64,000 bases of DNA, taken from NCBI GenBank assembly GCA_015232315.1, contig JADFZZ010000005.1, positions 62,001 to 126,000 of the forward strand, in the 5' to 3' direction. The notes beneath the pieces were generated by a model, which saw only the letters and a program-made list of their open reading frames with translations, was not told where the DNA came from and did no database searches. Of this stretch, positions 8,865 to 18,968 are shown in pieces (the first letter of the stretch is position 1; each line of letters begins with the position of its first letter). Origin of the DNA: SAR324 cluster bacterium. GTDB lineage: Bacteria > SAR324 > NAC60-12. The position numbers were made by a program, and so were the translations under genes.

Positions 8865-11576
8865 TTATGGATGAGGACTTTCCATTTTCCAGATCTGAAG
8901 TTCTTGTCTCACTGTCAGAAAATCTGCATCACGACCAACCACCAGTATCTGGTTGTATCCGGAGTTGAGATGGATTCGGGTGGAAAAGGGTAGGGTTTTA
9001 ACAGCGGATTGCGCCGCGGAATAATAAATTTTCTTTGAGTTGACCAAAACATACACATCCTTGACCGCAGAATCATCCTCAAGCTGTCCCTTGAGCACAA
9101 CTGTTGCCTCATCGGTGGCAGGCAGCAGCAATTCCTCCTGACGATCTGTCATCAACTGACCGGAAATCACAGGTGATTCAAAACCATGAGCATCAGGGAG
9201 TTTCTCCCCGAAAGCATATTCAACACGCATCTGATTGCCGACAGACGATGCTGTCGCAACTTCTATCTGTAGTTTATGTTGCACAGGCACATGGGGGGGG
9301 AGCTTTATCAATAGGGCTTGAGCTTCACCATGTGAAAGATGCTCCAATCGTTTTTCCAGCGTCTCATCCGCAGACCCGGTTGATCTAAGAAAGAGGCTGA
9401 CATTTACATTGTCCGCATCGGCGCCTTTATTCATTATTTTAAATTCCAAAGCTGTCGTTTCATCAGCCTGAATGATGCCATCACTGTTTCCCTGACTGTT
9501 TAGTGTGCCATCATCGAAACCGGTGAGGGTTATTTGATAATGGGGCTTTCCCGGGATATTGAATTTCAAGAAATGTTGTGTTTCTGATAGTTCTTTCAAA
9601 TCATGATTCAATAACATGAAACGGATTGATTCAAAATGATGAATCAGTTCAGGATCTACAGAAAATGTATATTGCCGCTTGAGGGTTTGTTGCGGTCCAA
9701 TCAAACCCACTGGAAATTCAAGTTGATCAAACGCCGGATTACGGCTTTCAGTTTTAACCAGTAACCGATGAATCGGAGTGGTCTCCTTGTTGGTTACCGA
9801 TACCGACACTTGTAACACTGATTGCCTGGAAATGATTTTATCAATAGATTGCCATTCCTGTTCAGGGGAATCAGGTCGCCACTTCAGTTCTGTTGCGAAT
9901 GAAACAGCAGGCCTTGAGACAGGTTCTGATGCGATTGACCAGTCCGTATCCTTTGAAGAAAGGGATTGAATAATCAAATCCTGTTGCCGTTGTTGCTCAT
10001 CCCCCGCAACCTCTAGCGATGTTTCCAGCAAGGATTTCTGAGGATCATGCAATTTGATGGCGGCAGCCAATATTCTTTCAGCCAGTTGCACATAAGCATC
10101 GTTTTCAAGCTCGTCAATAGAAAGTCGGATTGTGTCCGAATTGGCAGGTGTTGCATCATAACTGCTGTCAATGTATTGCAGAACCATGTCTGGCATGACT
10201 GGTTTTAATTCCGGAATCACAGAGGCGTTGGCTGGTGTGCGGGGCGTCAGTCGAAGGGGTGTGAATGTTACTGGCGACATTAAAATATGGGGTGTGACAC
10301 CAATGGTTTGTATCGAAAGATTCCCGGGGGTCAGATAATGGGCAATTGTCAGTTTCAAGGCTGCTTCAGGGGTTAGTTCCCACACCGACTGCACAGAGCC
10401 CTTGCCAAAAGTGGTATCACCGATCAGCACCGCACGATGATTATTTTTCAATGCCGCTGATACAATTTCAGAGGCTGAGGCACTGCCATGATTGATGAGG
10501 ATCACCAATGGTAAACGGGTTAACTCCTTATGAACAATGGGGCGATGCGCATAATAAATCTGGGGATCAGCATTACGACTGTTGACAGAGACAATCATCA
10601 TTTTTTCAGGCAAGAACATATCACTTACCTGTATGGCCTGCTCCAACAAGCCTCCGGGATTGTTCCTCAGATCCAGTATGATTCCACGGATGTCTGGATT
10701 TTCTGACAAATGCTTTTTAAGCTCATGAGCAGTGCTGTCCTGAAAATTTTTGATTCGGGCATAGCTTAAATCTCCCGCAGGAGTGGGAATTGTCAATGCG
10801 TCAACACTGTTCAGTTTGATGGTTTCCCGTTTCAACTCAAAAACCAGAGCTTGGGGATGCCCCTTCCGCAGTATGTCCAGAACAATCGTGCTTTCTGGTG
10901 GACCACGGAGCAACTCAATCACTCTTGCCATACTCATATTGTCGGTATGCTCTCCGTTGATCCGGATAATATGGTCATAAGGCAATATGCCGGCTCGTGC
11001 GGCAGGACTCCGGGCAATTGGAGTGGTCACAATGAGGTGATTCTCTCTTAATTCCAGAACAATCCCAATACCCGCAAATTCGCCATCCGTATTGATTTTG
11101 AATTCCTGATAAATATCGTTAACCAACAGTGCTGAATAAGGATCCAGCGACTGAAGAATACCATTGATCAGCATGGACTCCACATCTGCCTGCTCCGCTC
11201 CCCAGGATTGTAATAATCCAAGAACCTGCTGTGCAAGGCGATGCACATCTTCCAGCGTCCGCAATGGGGTTGGCGGAAAAACATGCTGGTTGTTGCCAAA
11301 ACGGAGAACCAGTGAATGTTGCTCCTGTTCCCCGGTCCATTCAAACAGCAATTCAGGAATCGTTCGTTCCAATTGCATGAGCCCTCCCTGAAGCATCACC
11401 GCAGGCATCAATTTTTGTGGTGACACATAATCAAGCTGTGTCCGCAATAGGGTTTCAGACAGAAGTTCTGAAGTGATATGCGATGATGATGGTTCTTGCG
11501 GGAGTTTAGAGGGGGCCGGTGTCAGGCATCCCTGATGCATGAAAATCACCAGTAAAAAAAAGAACAAACGGTACAT
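8865..11576 (-). CDS. PDZ-containing S41 family C-terminal processing protease with long C-terminal extension
   Basis: A 903-residue exported protease. The N-terminal hydrophobic segment ends in HQGC17, a weak lipobox, so lipid attachment is possible but unsure. A PDZ domain spans about 160-250 (TTPIARSPAARAGILPYDHI). The S41 core at about 265-445 has the Ser-Lys dyad: Ser367 in GSASASEI and Lys392 in FGKGSVQ, spaced 25 residues as in Prc/CtpA. The remaining 450 residues include beta-rich, CARDB-like modules (a segment with FDDGTLNSQGNSDG near 680) absent from standard Ctp proteases. The family trims C-termini of periplasmic proteins; the extension may bind substrate or envelope. Resemblance to extended S41 proteases of myxobacteria is from memory and untested. 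It is probably co-transcribed with the upstream diguanylate cyclase, 11 bases away. Confidence 0.9.
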   Translation of the reverse strand: MYRLFFFLLVIFMHQGCLTPAPSKLPQEPSSSHITSELLSETLLRTQLDYVSPQKLMPAVMLQGGLMQLERTIPELLFEWTGEQEQHSLVLRFGNNQHVFPPTPLRTLEDVHRLAQQVLGLLQSWGAEQADVESMLINGILQSLDPYSALLVNDIYQEFKINTDGEFAGIGIVLELRENHLIVTTPIARSPAARAGILPYDHIIRINGEHTDNMSMARVIELLRGPPESTIVLDILRKGHPQALVFELKRETIKLNSVDALTIPTPAGDLSYARIKNFQDSTAHELKKHLSENPDIRGIILDLRNNPGGLLEQAIQVSDMFLPEKMMIVSVNSRNADPQIYYAHRPIVHKELTRLPLVILINHGSASASEIVSAALKNNHRAVLIGDTTFGKGSVQSVWELTPEAALKLTIAHYLTPGNLSIQTIGVTPHILMSPVTFTPLRLTPRTPANASVIPELKPVMPDMVLQYIDSSYDATPANSDTIRLSIDELENDAYVQLAERILAAAIKLHDPQKSLLETSLEVAGDEQQRQQDLIIQSLSSKDTDWSIASEPVSRPAVSFATELKWRPDSPEQEWQSIDKIISRQSVLQVSVSVTNKETTPIHRLLVKTESRNPAFDQLEFPVGLIGPQQTLKRQYTFSVDPELIHHFESIRFMLLNHDLKELSETQHFLKFNIPGKPHYQITLTGFDDGTLNSQGNSDGIIQADETTALEFKIMNKGADADNVNVSLFLRSTGSADETLEKRLEHLSHGEAQALLIKLPPHVPVQHKLQIEVATASSVGNQMRVEYAFGEKLPDAHGFESPVISGQLMTDRQEELLLPATDEATVVLKGQLEDDSAVKDVYVLVNSKKIYYSAAQSAVKTLPFSTRIHLNSGYNQILVVGRDADFLTVRQELQIWKMESPHP

Positions 11577-11587
11577 ATTATCTGATT

Positions 11588-12589
11588 TCAGGCAACAGGA
11601 TTGATATTGAGTGAACCTGGAATGGTCTGATTCCGGCCTTTTGATTTTGCTTCATAAAGAGCTGTATCTGCGCTTTTGAGCAAACTATCGATCGTGAGAT
11701 CCGAAGCTATATCATCTTGTACGGACGTCAGGCCAATGCTTGTGGTTATTTTTATTTGTTCCCGTTCAAAAATAAAAGTTGTGGACTCAACATCGCGGCG
11801 GATACGCTCCGCAATCACAAAAGACTCCAAAGGATTCATGTTTTGTATCAGAATCACAAACTCTTCACCTCCATAACGGGCCACGATGTCATGCTGTCGC
11901 AAATTTTTTCTAAGAATGGAGGCAAACAGTGTAAGAACATAATCACCACATTGATGGCCATACTTATCGTTGATGTGTTTAAAATGATCAATATCCAGCA
12001 TCAACAAACTCAGTGATTTGGGATTACGTTTGATATAGGATACTTCCTGTATCAAGCGGTCTGTCAGATACCGTCTGTTGTAAATTCCGGTCAATGGATC
12101 TGTGATGGCCTGTTCCTGTAAAGCCAGCCTGGTCTGTTCCAAATCATGGTTTGCCCGGGTCAAGGTCTCATTCAGTCTTACCAGTTCCATATTTTTTTCC
12201 GCCAGTGAATCAAAGGCACGTTTCAACCGGATCATAACATGAACTTTGGCACGAAGTTCTGTATTGCTAAAAGGCTTGACAATATAGTCTTCTCCACCAA
12301 TTGCTAGCCCTGTTGCCAGTGCTTCATCCGTTTTGAATTTTGCGGTCACAAACACAACAGGAATATAAGGAATATCGTTTCGCTGTTTGATGATACGGCA
12401 GACCTCAAATCCATCCATTTCGGGTATCTGGACATCCAGAAGGATCACATCGGGGTTCAGAATCGCAAGTTGATCCAATGCCTTACGCGGTTTTTGGAAG
12501 GTTATGATTTCATGATGATCTCGTGCCAGGATTTGAGATGCGACAAACAAATTGTCTTCTGAGTCATCAATAATAAGAACTTTACCCAT
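11588..12589 (-). CDS. Response regulator diguanylate cyclase (receiver-GGDEF)
   Basis: This PleD-like enzyme makes cyclic di-GMP from two GTP when its receiver is phosphorylated. The start is set at the ATG giving MGKVLIIDD, which begins the receiver correctly; the longer open frame upstream overlaps the divergent gene. The receiver has acidic Asp-Asp after KVLII and the phospho-acceptor in LLDVQIPEMDG. After a coiled linker, the GGDEF domain carries the active-site motif GGEEF. The inhibitory I-site RQHD (RxxD) lies five residues before it, so product inhibition is expected. There is no EAL domain. The partner kinase is not evident. Confidence 0.92.
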   Translation of the reverse strand: MGKVLIIDDSEDNLFVASQILARDHHEIITFQKPRKALDQLAILNPDVILLDVQIPEMDGFEVCRIIKQRNDIPYIPVVFVTAKFKTDEALATGLAIGGEDYIVKPFSNTELRAKVHVMIRLKRAFDSLAEKNMELVRLNETLTRANHDLEQTRLALQEQAITDPLTGIYNRRYLTDRLIQEVSYIKRNPKSLSLLMLDIDHFKHINDKYGHQCGDYVLTLFASILRKNLRQHDIVARYGGEEFVILIQNMNPLESFVIAERIRRDVESTTFIFEREQIKITTSIGLTSVQDDIASDLTIDSLLKSADTALYEAKSKGRNQTIPGSLNINPVA

Positions 12590-12701
12590 AAGTGGCTCAC
12601 AATTTATGCAACAAGATAAAATAGCATTTTTTCGTCCTGATTCAGTCAGAAGAATTCCAGACAAAATAATTACCCAACTAGAAGACAAACAATCAAACCT
12701 A

Positions 12702-13334
12702 ATGAATGTTCGTTATGATGAATTGAGAGATATCTATAAAAAAAGACGATTCTGGCTACTGGTCTCTGTAGTTTTGAGCGCCTGGCTGTTTTTTCCTGTA
12801 CTTTTCTGGTTCTGGTATCGTCGCCGTCTCAAGGAATGGAAGGCTGTTAAGTCGTTGGAGAAGCAGATGAAAAACTTTAAACAACAACGTACCTCCAAAT
12901 TTTTCTGGCAAAAATGGATTCATAAAAAAAACAGGGTTCGGTCCTCCAGTTTTGAAGAACTGATCCGTTTTTACAAAACACTCATTGAAACAGCTCGCCA
13001 GTATAATTTAAGAATCGATTTGTTTGATTACCTGTTAGATCGTAAAAACAGGCAGTTGGATCCACCCTTCAGGGTAGAAGAACTGGAACAAATTGAGTTG
13101 ACTTTTCAAAGGATCTACGATGAGTTGCGTAGTGCCCTGAATTTGCTGGATATTGCTGAGAGAAATCCTGACGTTGATTTGGTTTCATTGCTGAAAGACA
13201 AGTATGAATCCAGCCATGAATCTGCGGATTATATCGCCCAAACTGCTGATTTAGCAGGTTCTGGAGAACTGATTCAGGAATTACTGCTATTAGAGACAGA
13301 ATTACATCGAGAAATGAAAAATCTGGCACAATGA
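12702..13334 (+). CDS. Unknown membrane-anchored coiled-coil protein
   Basis: I do not recognise this protein. From the ATG at 12702 it has about 210 residues: a short cytoplasmic segment (MNVRYDELRDIYKKRR), one strong hydrophobic helix or hairpin rich in Trp and Phe (about 17-40), then a basic and later acidic helical region that looks coiled-coil. An alternative ATG at 12606 would add 32 residues; neither has a strong ribosome site. It diverges from the diguanylate cyclase, so the gap of about 110 bases should hold promoters for both. It lies upstream of the heat-shock cluster but is separated from it by a promoter and CIRCE. Confidence 0.6.
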   Translation: MNVRYDELRDIYKKRRFWLLVSVVLSAWLFFPVLFWFWYRRRLKEWKAVKSLEKQMKNFKQQRTSKFFWQKWIHKKNRVRSSSFEELIRFYKTLIETARQYNLRIDLFDYLLDRKNRQLDPPFRVEELEQIELTFQRIYDELRSALNLLDIAERNPDVDLVSLLKDKYESSHESADYIAQTADLAGSGELIQELLLLETELHREMKNLAQ

Positions 13335-13463
13335 TTTTAAGCTGAGATATTCTCGTCATCGCCACCATGTCTGCTTATCTTTCTGAGTTGATTCCAGCAT
13401 CTGAATTGTCTTCTGAAACAATACGCTAGAATTCCATAGAACATTTAGGCAAGGATATTTTTC

Positions 13464-13490
13464 TTGACTCGTCCTTTTTGTGATGTTAAT
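13464..13490 (+). promoter_or_regulatory. Putative promoter of the hrcA-grpE-dnaK operon
   Basis: TTGACT at 13464-13469 resembles a -35 box, and GTTAAT at 13485-13490 a weak -10 box, with a 15-base gap. It lies just upstream of the CIRCE operator, the expected position for HrcA to block initiation. The short spacing makes the exact -10 box uncertain. Confidence 0.5.
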
Positions 13491-13494
13491 CAAG

Positions 13495-13521
13495 TTAGCA
13501 CTCTCACTCAGTGAGTGCTAT
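13495..13521 (+). promoter_or_regulatory. CIRCE operator (HrcA binding site)
   Basis: The inverted repeat TTAGCACTC-N9-GAGTGCTAT matches the CIRCE consensus (TTAGCACTC-N9-GAGTGCTAA) at every arm position except the last base. It sits 46 bases before hrcA, which encodes its own repressor. This predicts heat-inducible, HrcA-repressed transcription of hrcA, grpE and dnaK. Confidence 0.96.
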
Positions 13522-13567
13522 CACCCTTCTTGAGGGGAAGTTTCAGTGAAATTGATCAAAGAGGCAC

Positions 13568-14623
13568 ATGGCAAAGGGGATGGCATCTGACATTGATGAG
13601 CGAACGGAAAAAGTACTACGGGGGCTTGTTGACAGTTATATCCTGACATCAGAACCTGTTGGTTCCCGGACATTGTCAAAAAGCCTGGATATAGCGCTTT
13701 CACCGGCAACAATCCGAAATATCATGGCTGATCTGTCAGAGTTAGGGTATTTGAAGCAACATCACACTTCCGGTGGTAGAATTCCCACAGACAAGGCCTA
13801 TCGGTTGTATGTGGATTCAATGATTGTCGCGAATGACCTTCCCAGAGGGATTCAGGATCGTATTAGGGATTTATCCTTGCAGGGGTCTGCCAAGGTTGAG
13901 GATCTGCTGGTCAGCACCACCAGAATTCTTGCGGGGTTGACGCAGTTTGTGTGTGTTATTTCCGCGCCAAAAGCAGAATCCAGCTTGTTACAGCGGATCG
14001 AGTTCATCAAGATCAGTTCACAGAAAATTCTGGTCATATTGATCACAAAGTCAGGAATTATTCGTAATAAAATTATTGATTCGCCAGATGCCCTGTCGCA
14101 GGATTTTCTTAATTCAGTTGCGATGTTTCTCAATGAGCAGTTCCATAACAAATCTCTGGTTCAGATACGTAACAGTATTCTGGAAAAAATGATTGAGGAT
14201 AAGGAACGTTATGACCGCTTGTTGGCCCAGGCTGTCCGTCTGGGAAAGAAAGCCTTTGAGGTGGAAGACAGTCCTCAGGTTTTTCTGGAAGGACAGATGA
14301 ACTTGCTTCTCAATGAAAAATTACAGCGTCGCGAAACCATAAAATCGGTGCTCGACGCATTCGACCACCAGACCGTCGTGATGGATTTGCTCGAATCGAC
14401 ATTACATGCGGATGGTATCCAGATTTATATTGGTATGGAAAACCATTTTGAGGAATTCAAGGATTACTCATTGATCACTGCCGGATATGGTGGTGACAAT
14501 AACGTGCTTGGATTTGTGGGAGTTGTAGGACCTACATGCATGGATTATCAACGGATTATTCCAGTAGTGGATTATACCGCGAAAATCCTGTCTCGTACTA
14601 TTTCAGAACGATCATACGAATAA
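13568..14623 (+). CDS. hrcA: Heat-inducible transcription repressor HrcA
   Basis: HrcA binds CIRCE and represses chaperone operons when folded with chaperonin help. The 351-residue protein opens with a winged-helix DNA-binding domain (TEKVLRGLVDSYILTSEPVG, near 12-31, and SPATIRNIMADLSELGYL). It continues with the GAF-like and dimerisation region and ends normally (YQRIIPVVDYTAKILS). The ribosome site AAGAGG lies a few bases before the ATG. It is the first gene after a near-perfect CIRCE and is followed after seven bases by grpE, so it regulates its own operon. Confidence 0.97.
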   Translation: MAKGMASDIDERTEKVLRGLVDSYILTSEPVGSRTLSKSLDIALSPATIRNIMADLSELGYLKQHHTSGGRIPTDKAYRLYVDSMIVANDLPRGIQDRIRDLSLQGSAKVEDLLVSTTRILAGLTQFVCVISAPKAESSLLQRIEFIKISSQKILVILITKSGIIRNKIIDSPDALSQDFLNSVAMFLNEQFHNKSLVQIRNSILEKMIEDKERYDRLLAQAVRLGKKAFEVEDSPQVFLEGQMNLLLNEKLQRRETIKSVLDAFDHQTVVMDLLESTLHADGIQIYIGMENHFEEFKDYSLITAGYGGDNNVLGFVGVVGPTCMDYQRIIPVVDYTAKILSRTISERSYE

Positions 14624-14630
14624 AGGAGGT

Positions 14631-15278
14631 ATGAAAGAAAATACTGAAAATGAGAACAACAGGGATTCTATGGAATCCGGTGATGTTTCCGTGGAATCAC
14701 CTAAGGAGCGCACAGAAGACTTGCTGGATGACGAAGAAGCACAGGTTTCCGTGGAAAAACCTGAAAGCGTTTCAACAGTGGAAGAACCCTTGATTTCCAT
14801 GGTAGAAAGACTACAGGATGCTGAAATGCGTGCCAATGACATGCAGGATCGATATTTGAGGCTTAATGCAGAATTTGAAAACTTCAAAAAACGCATTGCA
14901 AAAGAAAATGCTGACAAGCTTAAATATTATCATTCCAGCCTGATCAAGGATTTGTTGCCATCCATCGACAGCCTTGAACATGCGATTGAACATGCCAAAA
15001 AGAATGATACCAATGCTACGGCTATCCTGGAAGGCATACAAATGGTTTATAACATGATTCAGGATGTTCTGGGGAAGTTTGGTGTTTCCCGTGTAGAAGC
15101 CAAAGGGGAACTGTTTGATCCCAACAGGCACCAGGCGATTGGAATGGTGGAGACAGAGGAAGTGCCGGACAATCATGTGCTCGATATGTATCAACTTGGA
15201 TATTTTTTGCATGACAGAATTGTTCGACCAGCCATGGTTCGCGTTGCTAAAAAAGTTGAAAAAACCTCAAATGAATAA
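14631..15278 (+). CDS. grpE: Nucleotide exchange factor GrpE
   Basis: GrpE releases ADP from DnaK. The protein has 215 residues: a long acidic, low-complexity N-terminal tail (about 1-60), the paired coiled-coil dimer helix (DRYLRLNAEFENFKKRI, near 75-95) and the C-terminal beta domain (GELFDPNRHQAIGMVE, near 164-180). An excellent ribosome site, AAAGGAGGT, immediately precedes the ATG and overlaps the hrcA stop. The acidic tail is longer than in many homologues but within family range. Confidence 0.96.
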   Translation: MKENTENENNRDSMESGDVSVESPKERTEDLLDDEEAQVSVEKPESVSTVEEPLISMVERLQDAEMRANDMQDRYLRLNAEFENFKKRIAKENADKLKYYHSSLIKDLLPSIDSLEHAIEHAKKNDTNATAILEGIQMVYNMIQDVLGKFGVSRVEAKGELFDPNRHQAIGMVETEEVPDNHVLDMYQLGYFLHDRIVRPAMVRVAKKVEKTSNE

Positions 15279-15306
15279 AAACCTCAATTAATATAAGGAG
15301 TATGAA

Positions 15307-17226
15307 ATGGGACGAGTAATTGGAATTGATCTGGGAACAACAAACTCATGTGTGGCTGTTATGGAAGGTGGCGACCCTAAAGTAATCCAAAACGCTGAAG
15401 GCATGCGAACCACACCATCCATGGTGGCGTTCAATGATTCCGGAGACCGTCTGGTTGGCCAGGTTGCAAAACGTCAGGCCATCACAAACCCTGAACGTAC
15501 CATTTTTTCCGTCAAACGATTGATGGGACAGGTGATCCAGACAGAGCAGGTTCAGCGCATGAAAAAAATCGCACCCTATAAAATTGTGGGTGGTGCTCAT
15601 GATCAGGCCTGCGTGGAATCTGACGGTAAAAAATATTCACCTCCTGAAATTTCAGCATTTATCCTGCAAAAAATGAAACAAACGGCAGAAGATTACCTGG
15701 GTGAAACAGTAACAGACGCTGTAGTTACCGTCCCAGCTTACTTCAACGACAGCCAGCGACAAGCAACCAAAGACGCCGGCAAGATTGCCGGACTGAATGT
15801 TTTAAGAATCATCAACGAGCCAACCGCTGCGGCCTTGGCCTATGGACTGGATAAAAAACGTGATGAAAAAATTGCCGTTTTTGACTTGGGCGGTGGAACT
15901 TTTGATATCTCTATTTTAGAGATAGGCGATGGCGTGTTCGAAGTAAAATCAACCAATGGAGATACATTCCTTGGAGGAGATGATTTCGACACAACAATCA
16001 TTGAGTTTCTTGCCAGCGAATTCAAAAAAGACCAGGGGATTGATCTGCGCCAGGACAAGATGGCCCTACAACGCCTCAAGGAAGCTGCAGAAAAAGCCAA
16101 ACATGAATTATCTGCCAGCATGGAAACAGAGATCAACCTGCCATTCATCACCGCAGATGCTTCCGGCCCCAAACACCTTAACATAAAATTAAGCCGGGCT
16201 AAATATGAGCAGATGGTGGACAGTCTGGTACAGCGATGCCTTGAGCCTTGCCGTAACGCTCTCAAAGACGCTGGATGCACCGCAAATGATATCGATGAAG
16301 TGATTCTTGTGGGTGGTATGACCCGTATGCCAAAAATTCAGCAGATTGTTAAAGAGTTCTTTGGTAAAGAGCCTCACAAGGGTGTTAATCCCGATGAGGT
16401 TGTGGCTATCGGAGCAGCAATACAGGGTGGTGTTCTGAAAGGCGAAGTTAAAGATGTCCTGCTGCTGGATGTAACGCCTCTGTCTCTTGGTATTGAAACG
16501 CTGGGTGGTGTCATGACCCGACTGATTGAACGAAACACCACAATACCGACAAGGAAAAGTCAGACATTTTCAACAGCAACTGACAATCAACCAGCAGTCA
16601 GCATTCACGTGCTTCAGGGCGAACGTGAAATGGCCGCAGACAATAAAACGCTTGGCAGATTTGAGTTGGTGGGTATTCCTCCCGCACCACGCGGTATGCC
16701 TCAAATTGAAGTTACCTTTGATATTGATGCCAACGGAATTGTGAGCGTCAGTGCCAAAGACCTGGGGACCGGGAAAGAGCAACAAATACGCATTACAGCA
16801 TCCAGCGGATTGACTGACGAAGAAGTCAAACGAATGGTAGATGAGGCGGAACGCTTTGCCGATGACGATAAAAAACGTCGTGAATCTGTCGAGACAAGAA
16901 ACCAGGCAGAATCGCTCATTTATGGAACAGAAAAATCATTAAAAGATGTCGAAGATAAAGTATCATCTGAGGATAAAAATAAAATCACAGCAGCCATTGC
17001 GCAGCTCAAAAAGAGCCTTGAAGGTGGTGATATCGAGGTAATCAAAGCGGATATGGACGCCTTAACTCAAGCTTCCCATAAACTTGCGGAAATCCTCTAT
17101 AGTCAGGCATCCAGTTCAGCAGAAAATACAGGGCCGGGAGCGGGTGCAGGTCCTTCCTCATCGTCAGGATCTGGTAAACAAGATGATGACATCATTGATG
17201 CTGATTTTGAAGAAGTGAAAAAATAA
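15307..17226 (+). CDS. dnaK: Chaperone DnaK (Hsp70)
   Basis: This ATP-dependent chaperone works with DnaJ and GrpE. The 639 residues contain the actin-like ATPase domain ([17 protein letters not shown] at 5-21, [17 protein letters not shown] near 140, [10 protein letters not shown] near 195, [11 protein letters not shown] near 337). The interdomain linker ([16 protein letters not shown]) and beta-sandwich substrate-binding domain follow, then a helical lid and a Gly/Ser-rich tail ending in [14 protein letters not shown]. Length and motifs are canonical. It is the last gene of the CIRCE operon; a strong hairpin follows at 17250-17320. Confidence 0.98.
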   Translation: MGRVIGIDLGTTNSCVAVMEGGDPKVIQNAEGMRTTPSMVAFNDSGDRLVGQVAKRQAITNPERTIFSVKRLMGQVIQTEQVQRMKKIAPYKIVGGAHDQACVESDGKKYSPPEISAFILQKMKQTAEDYLGETVTDAVVTVPAYFNDSQRQATKDAGKIAGLNVLRIINEPTAAALAYGLDKKRDEKIAVFDLGGGTFDISILEIGDGVFEVKSTNGDTFLGGDDFDTTIIEFLASEFKKDQGIDLRQDKMALQRLKEAAEKAKHELSASMETEINLPFITADASGPKHLNIKLSRAKYEQMVDSLVQRCLEPCRNALKDAGCTANDIDEVILVGGMTRMPKIQQIVKEFFGKEPHKGVNPDEVVAIGAAIQGGVLKGEVKDVLLLDVTPLSLGIETLGGVMTRLIERNTTIPTRKSQTFSTATDNQPAVSIHVLQGEREMAADNKTLGRFELVGIPPAPRGMPQIEVTFDIDANGIVSVSAKDLGTGKEQQIRITASSGLTDEEVKRMVDEAERFADDDKKRRESVETRNQAESLIYGTEKSLKDVEDKVSSEDKNKITAAIAQLKKSLEGGDIEVIKADMDALTQASHKLAEILYSQASSSAENTGPGAGAGPSSSSGSGKQDDDIIDADFEEVKK

Positions 17227-17249
17227 ATCAGACATACTTCAGCGAATTT

Positions 17250-17320
17250 CCCCGTGTTTTTTGTGAGCAGTGCATTTAATTATGCATCATGCACTGAAAA
17301 ACGTGGGGTTTTCTGTTTTT
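17250..17320 (+). terminator. Large terminator hairpin after dnaK
   Basis: The core stem CAGTGCAT (17268-17275) pairs perfectly with ATGCACTG (17289-17296) around a 13-base loop. An outer stem, CCCCGTGTTTTT with AAAAACGTGGGG, pairs with two mismatches, and TTTTCTGTTTTT follows. This should end most transcription before dnaJ. The remaining bases to 17472 show no further gene. Confidence 0.8.
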
Positions 17321-17484
17321 ATAGTGTGGAAGTTATAAGGAGCAATATTGTCTGAAGTATTTTTGCGGAAGAATACTACAATTTCTTTTGCTAAGAGAGG
17401 ATTGTAAATTATAAAAACGAGATATATAGTGCAACCTTTGTTGTGCAGTCCTGAAAATATGAATGTTTTTACAAGGAGATGGGT

Positions 17485-18597
17485 TTGGCAAAGCGAGATT
17501 ATTATGAAATCTTGGGTGTTTCTCGTACTACATCTCAGGAAGAATTAAAAAAAGCATATCGAAAAATCGCGCTGAAATACCATCCCGATCGAAATCCGGG
17601 AGACAAAGCCGCGGAAGATAAGTTCAAGGAAGCCACAGAAGCTTATGAAGTGTTAAGCAATCAGGAAAAACGGGCTCGATATGATAAATTCGGTCACGCA
17701 GCCGAAGGCATGGGCGAAGGCTTCGCTGGTGCGGGTGGTGGCTTTGGCGATATTTTTGGTGATATATTCAGCGAATTTTTCGGAGGTACAGGCGGTCGTG
17801 GTCGTCGTGGCTCAACCCGTGGTGAACGTGGCTCTGACCTGCAATACAATATGGAGGTCAGTTTTGAAGAGGCTGCTTTTGGCCATTCCACCGAGATTGA
17901 GGTTCCACGCCTTGAAACCTGTGATTCATGCGGTGGACTTGGCGCACGATCTGAAAGGGATATTGAAGTCTGCTCAGTGTGTCATGGAACCGGACAACAG
18001 CGAATCCAGCAAGGATTTTTCAGTGTTTCCACGACATGCAGTCGTTGCGGCGGCAATGGCCGAATCGTCAAAAACCCCTGTCCCAAATGTTATGGAAAAA
18101 CGAGGATCACAAAAACCAAGCGGATTCGAGTCAATATTCCGGCTGGAATAGATACTGGATCCAGAATCAAGTTATCCGGTGAGGGTGAACATGGTGTAAA
18201 TGGCGGACCTCCAGGAGATTTGTACATTGTGATCCATGTCAAGGCTCATTCAATTTTTGAACGAGAAGGTGCCGATCTATTTTGTGAAGTTCCAGTCAGT
18301 TTTGCCCAAGCCGCATTAGGCACTGAAATTGATGTCCCAACGCTGGAAGGCAAAGCCCGCTTAAAAATCCCATCCGGCACCCAAACTCACAAAGTTTTCC
18401 GAATGAGAGGAAAAGGCGTGGCTTACCTTAGAGGAAATGGTCGAGGAGATCTGCATGTAAGAGTGGTTATTGAAACGCCCTCCACTCTGACCTCCCGACA
18501 AAGAGAACTGCTGGAAGAATTTGAAAAAGAAAGCATGGATGGAAACCATCCATTGAGAGATAAATTCCTCAACAAAATAAAAGGTTTGTTTATGTGA
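17485..18597 (+). CDS. dnaJ: Chaperone DnaJ (Hsp40), TTG start
   Basis: This co-chaperone stimulates DnaK and delivers substrates. The J domain has the HPD motif ([10 protein letters not shown]); a Gly/Phe-rich segment (about 75-115) and four zinc-binding repeats follow: [24 protein letters not shown] and CPKCYGKT. The last repeat lacks the final Gly. The C-terminal substrate-binding domains are complete. I choose TTG at 17485: it yields the standard [12 protein letters not shown] start and lies six bases after AAGGAG (17473-17478), whereas the ATG at 17479 touches that site. No CIRCE is seen upstream, so it is not obviously under HrcA control. Confidence 0.95.
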   Translation: MAKRDYYEILGVSRTTSQEELKKAYRKIALKYHPDRNPGDKAAEDKFKEATEAYEVLSNQEKRARYDKFGHAAEGMGEGFAGAGGGFGDIFGDIFSEFFGGTGGRGRRGSTRGERGSDLQYNMEVSFEEAAFGHSTEIEVPRLETCDSCGGLGARSERDIEVCSVCHGTGQQRIQQGFFSVSTTCSRCGGNGRIVKNPCPKCYGKTRITKTKRIRVNIPAGIDTGSRIKLSGEGEHGVNGGPPGDLYIVIHVKAHSIFEREGADLFCEVPVSFAQAALGTEIDVPTLEGKARLKIPSGTQTHKVFRMRGKGVAYLRGNGRGDLHVRVVIETPSTLTSRQRELLEEFEKESMDGNHPLRDKFLNKIKGLFM

Positions 18598-18642
18598 CCC
18601 TGCATTTCATCGTTTTTCTTTCCTCCCCTGTTTCACTTTCTG

Positions 18643-18683
18643 ATTTTCCTGTTTTTGAACAATCCCCTCAAAAACAGGAAAAT
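18643..18683. repeat. 16-bp perfect inverted repeat downstream of dnaJ
   Basis: The arms ATTTTCCTGTTTTTGA (18643-18658) and its exact complement (18668-18683) flank a 9-base loop. The A/T tracts lie inside the stem and no T-run follows, so it is not a canonical terminator, although it may act as one. It lies in the 371-base gene-free stretch between dnaJ and etfB. Confidence 0.7.
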
Positions 18684-18873
18684 ACATGAATACTGAAATT
18701 AAATCTTGCCTCTCAACAGGATGTATCCTATTTTACCCCCTTATTTCCATAGGGTAAATGCTGTATTTTTTAATTGATGGGCATTTTTATGCTTGTTGAT
18801 AATATGATGCGGATTTTTCAACCCCCTATTATGCTCGGATTCATCACGATTGTATGATAATCCGTTTTTCAGG

Positions 18874-18904
18874 CAGTTTTTCATCATGTTTTTATGAAAA
18901 ACTG
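18874..18904. repeat. 11-bp perfect inverted repeat upstream of etfB
   Basis: The arms CAGTTTTTCAT (18874-18884) and ATGAAAAACTG (18894-18904) flank a 9-base loop, about 65 bases before the etfB start. It could be an operator or an RNA hairpin in the etf leader. No regulator can be assigned. Confidence 0.6.
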
Positions 18905-18968
18905 GTTGTCAGTAGAACAGAAATGACCACGTCAACTTAGTCAGTTAACCATTTGAATGGAGGTTGCC

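Noticed and set aside
12552-12701. Longer N-terminus for the membrane coiled-coil protein
   Set aside because: It would overlap the start of the divergent diguanylate cyclase and adds a segment without protein-like features.
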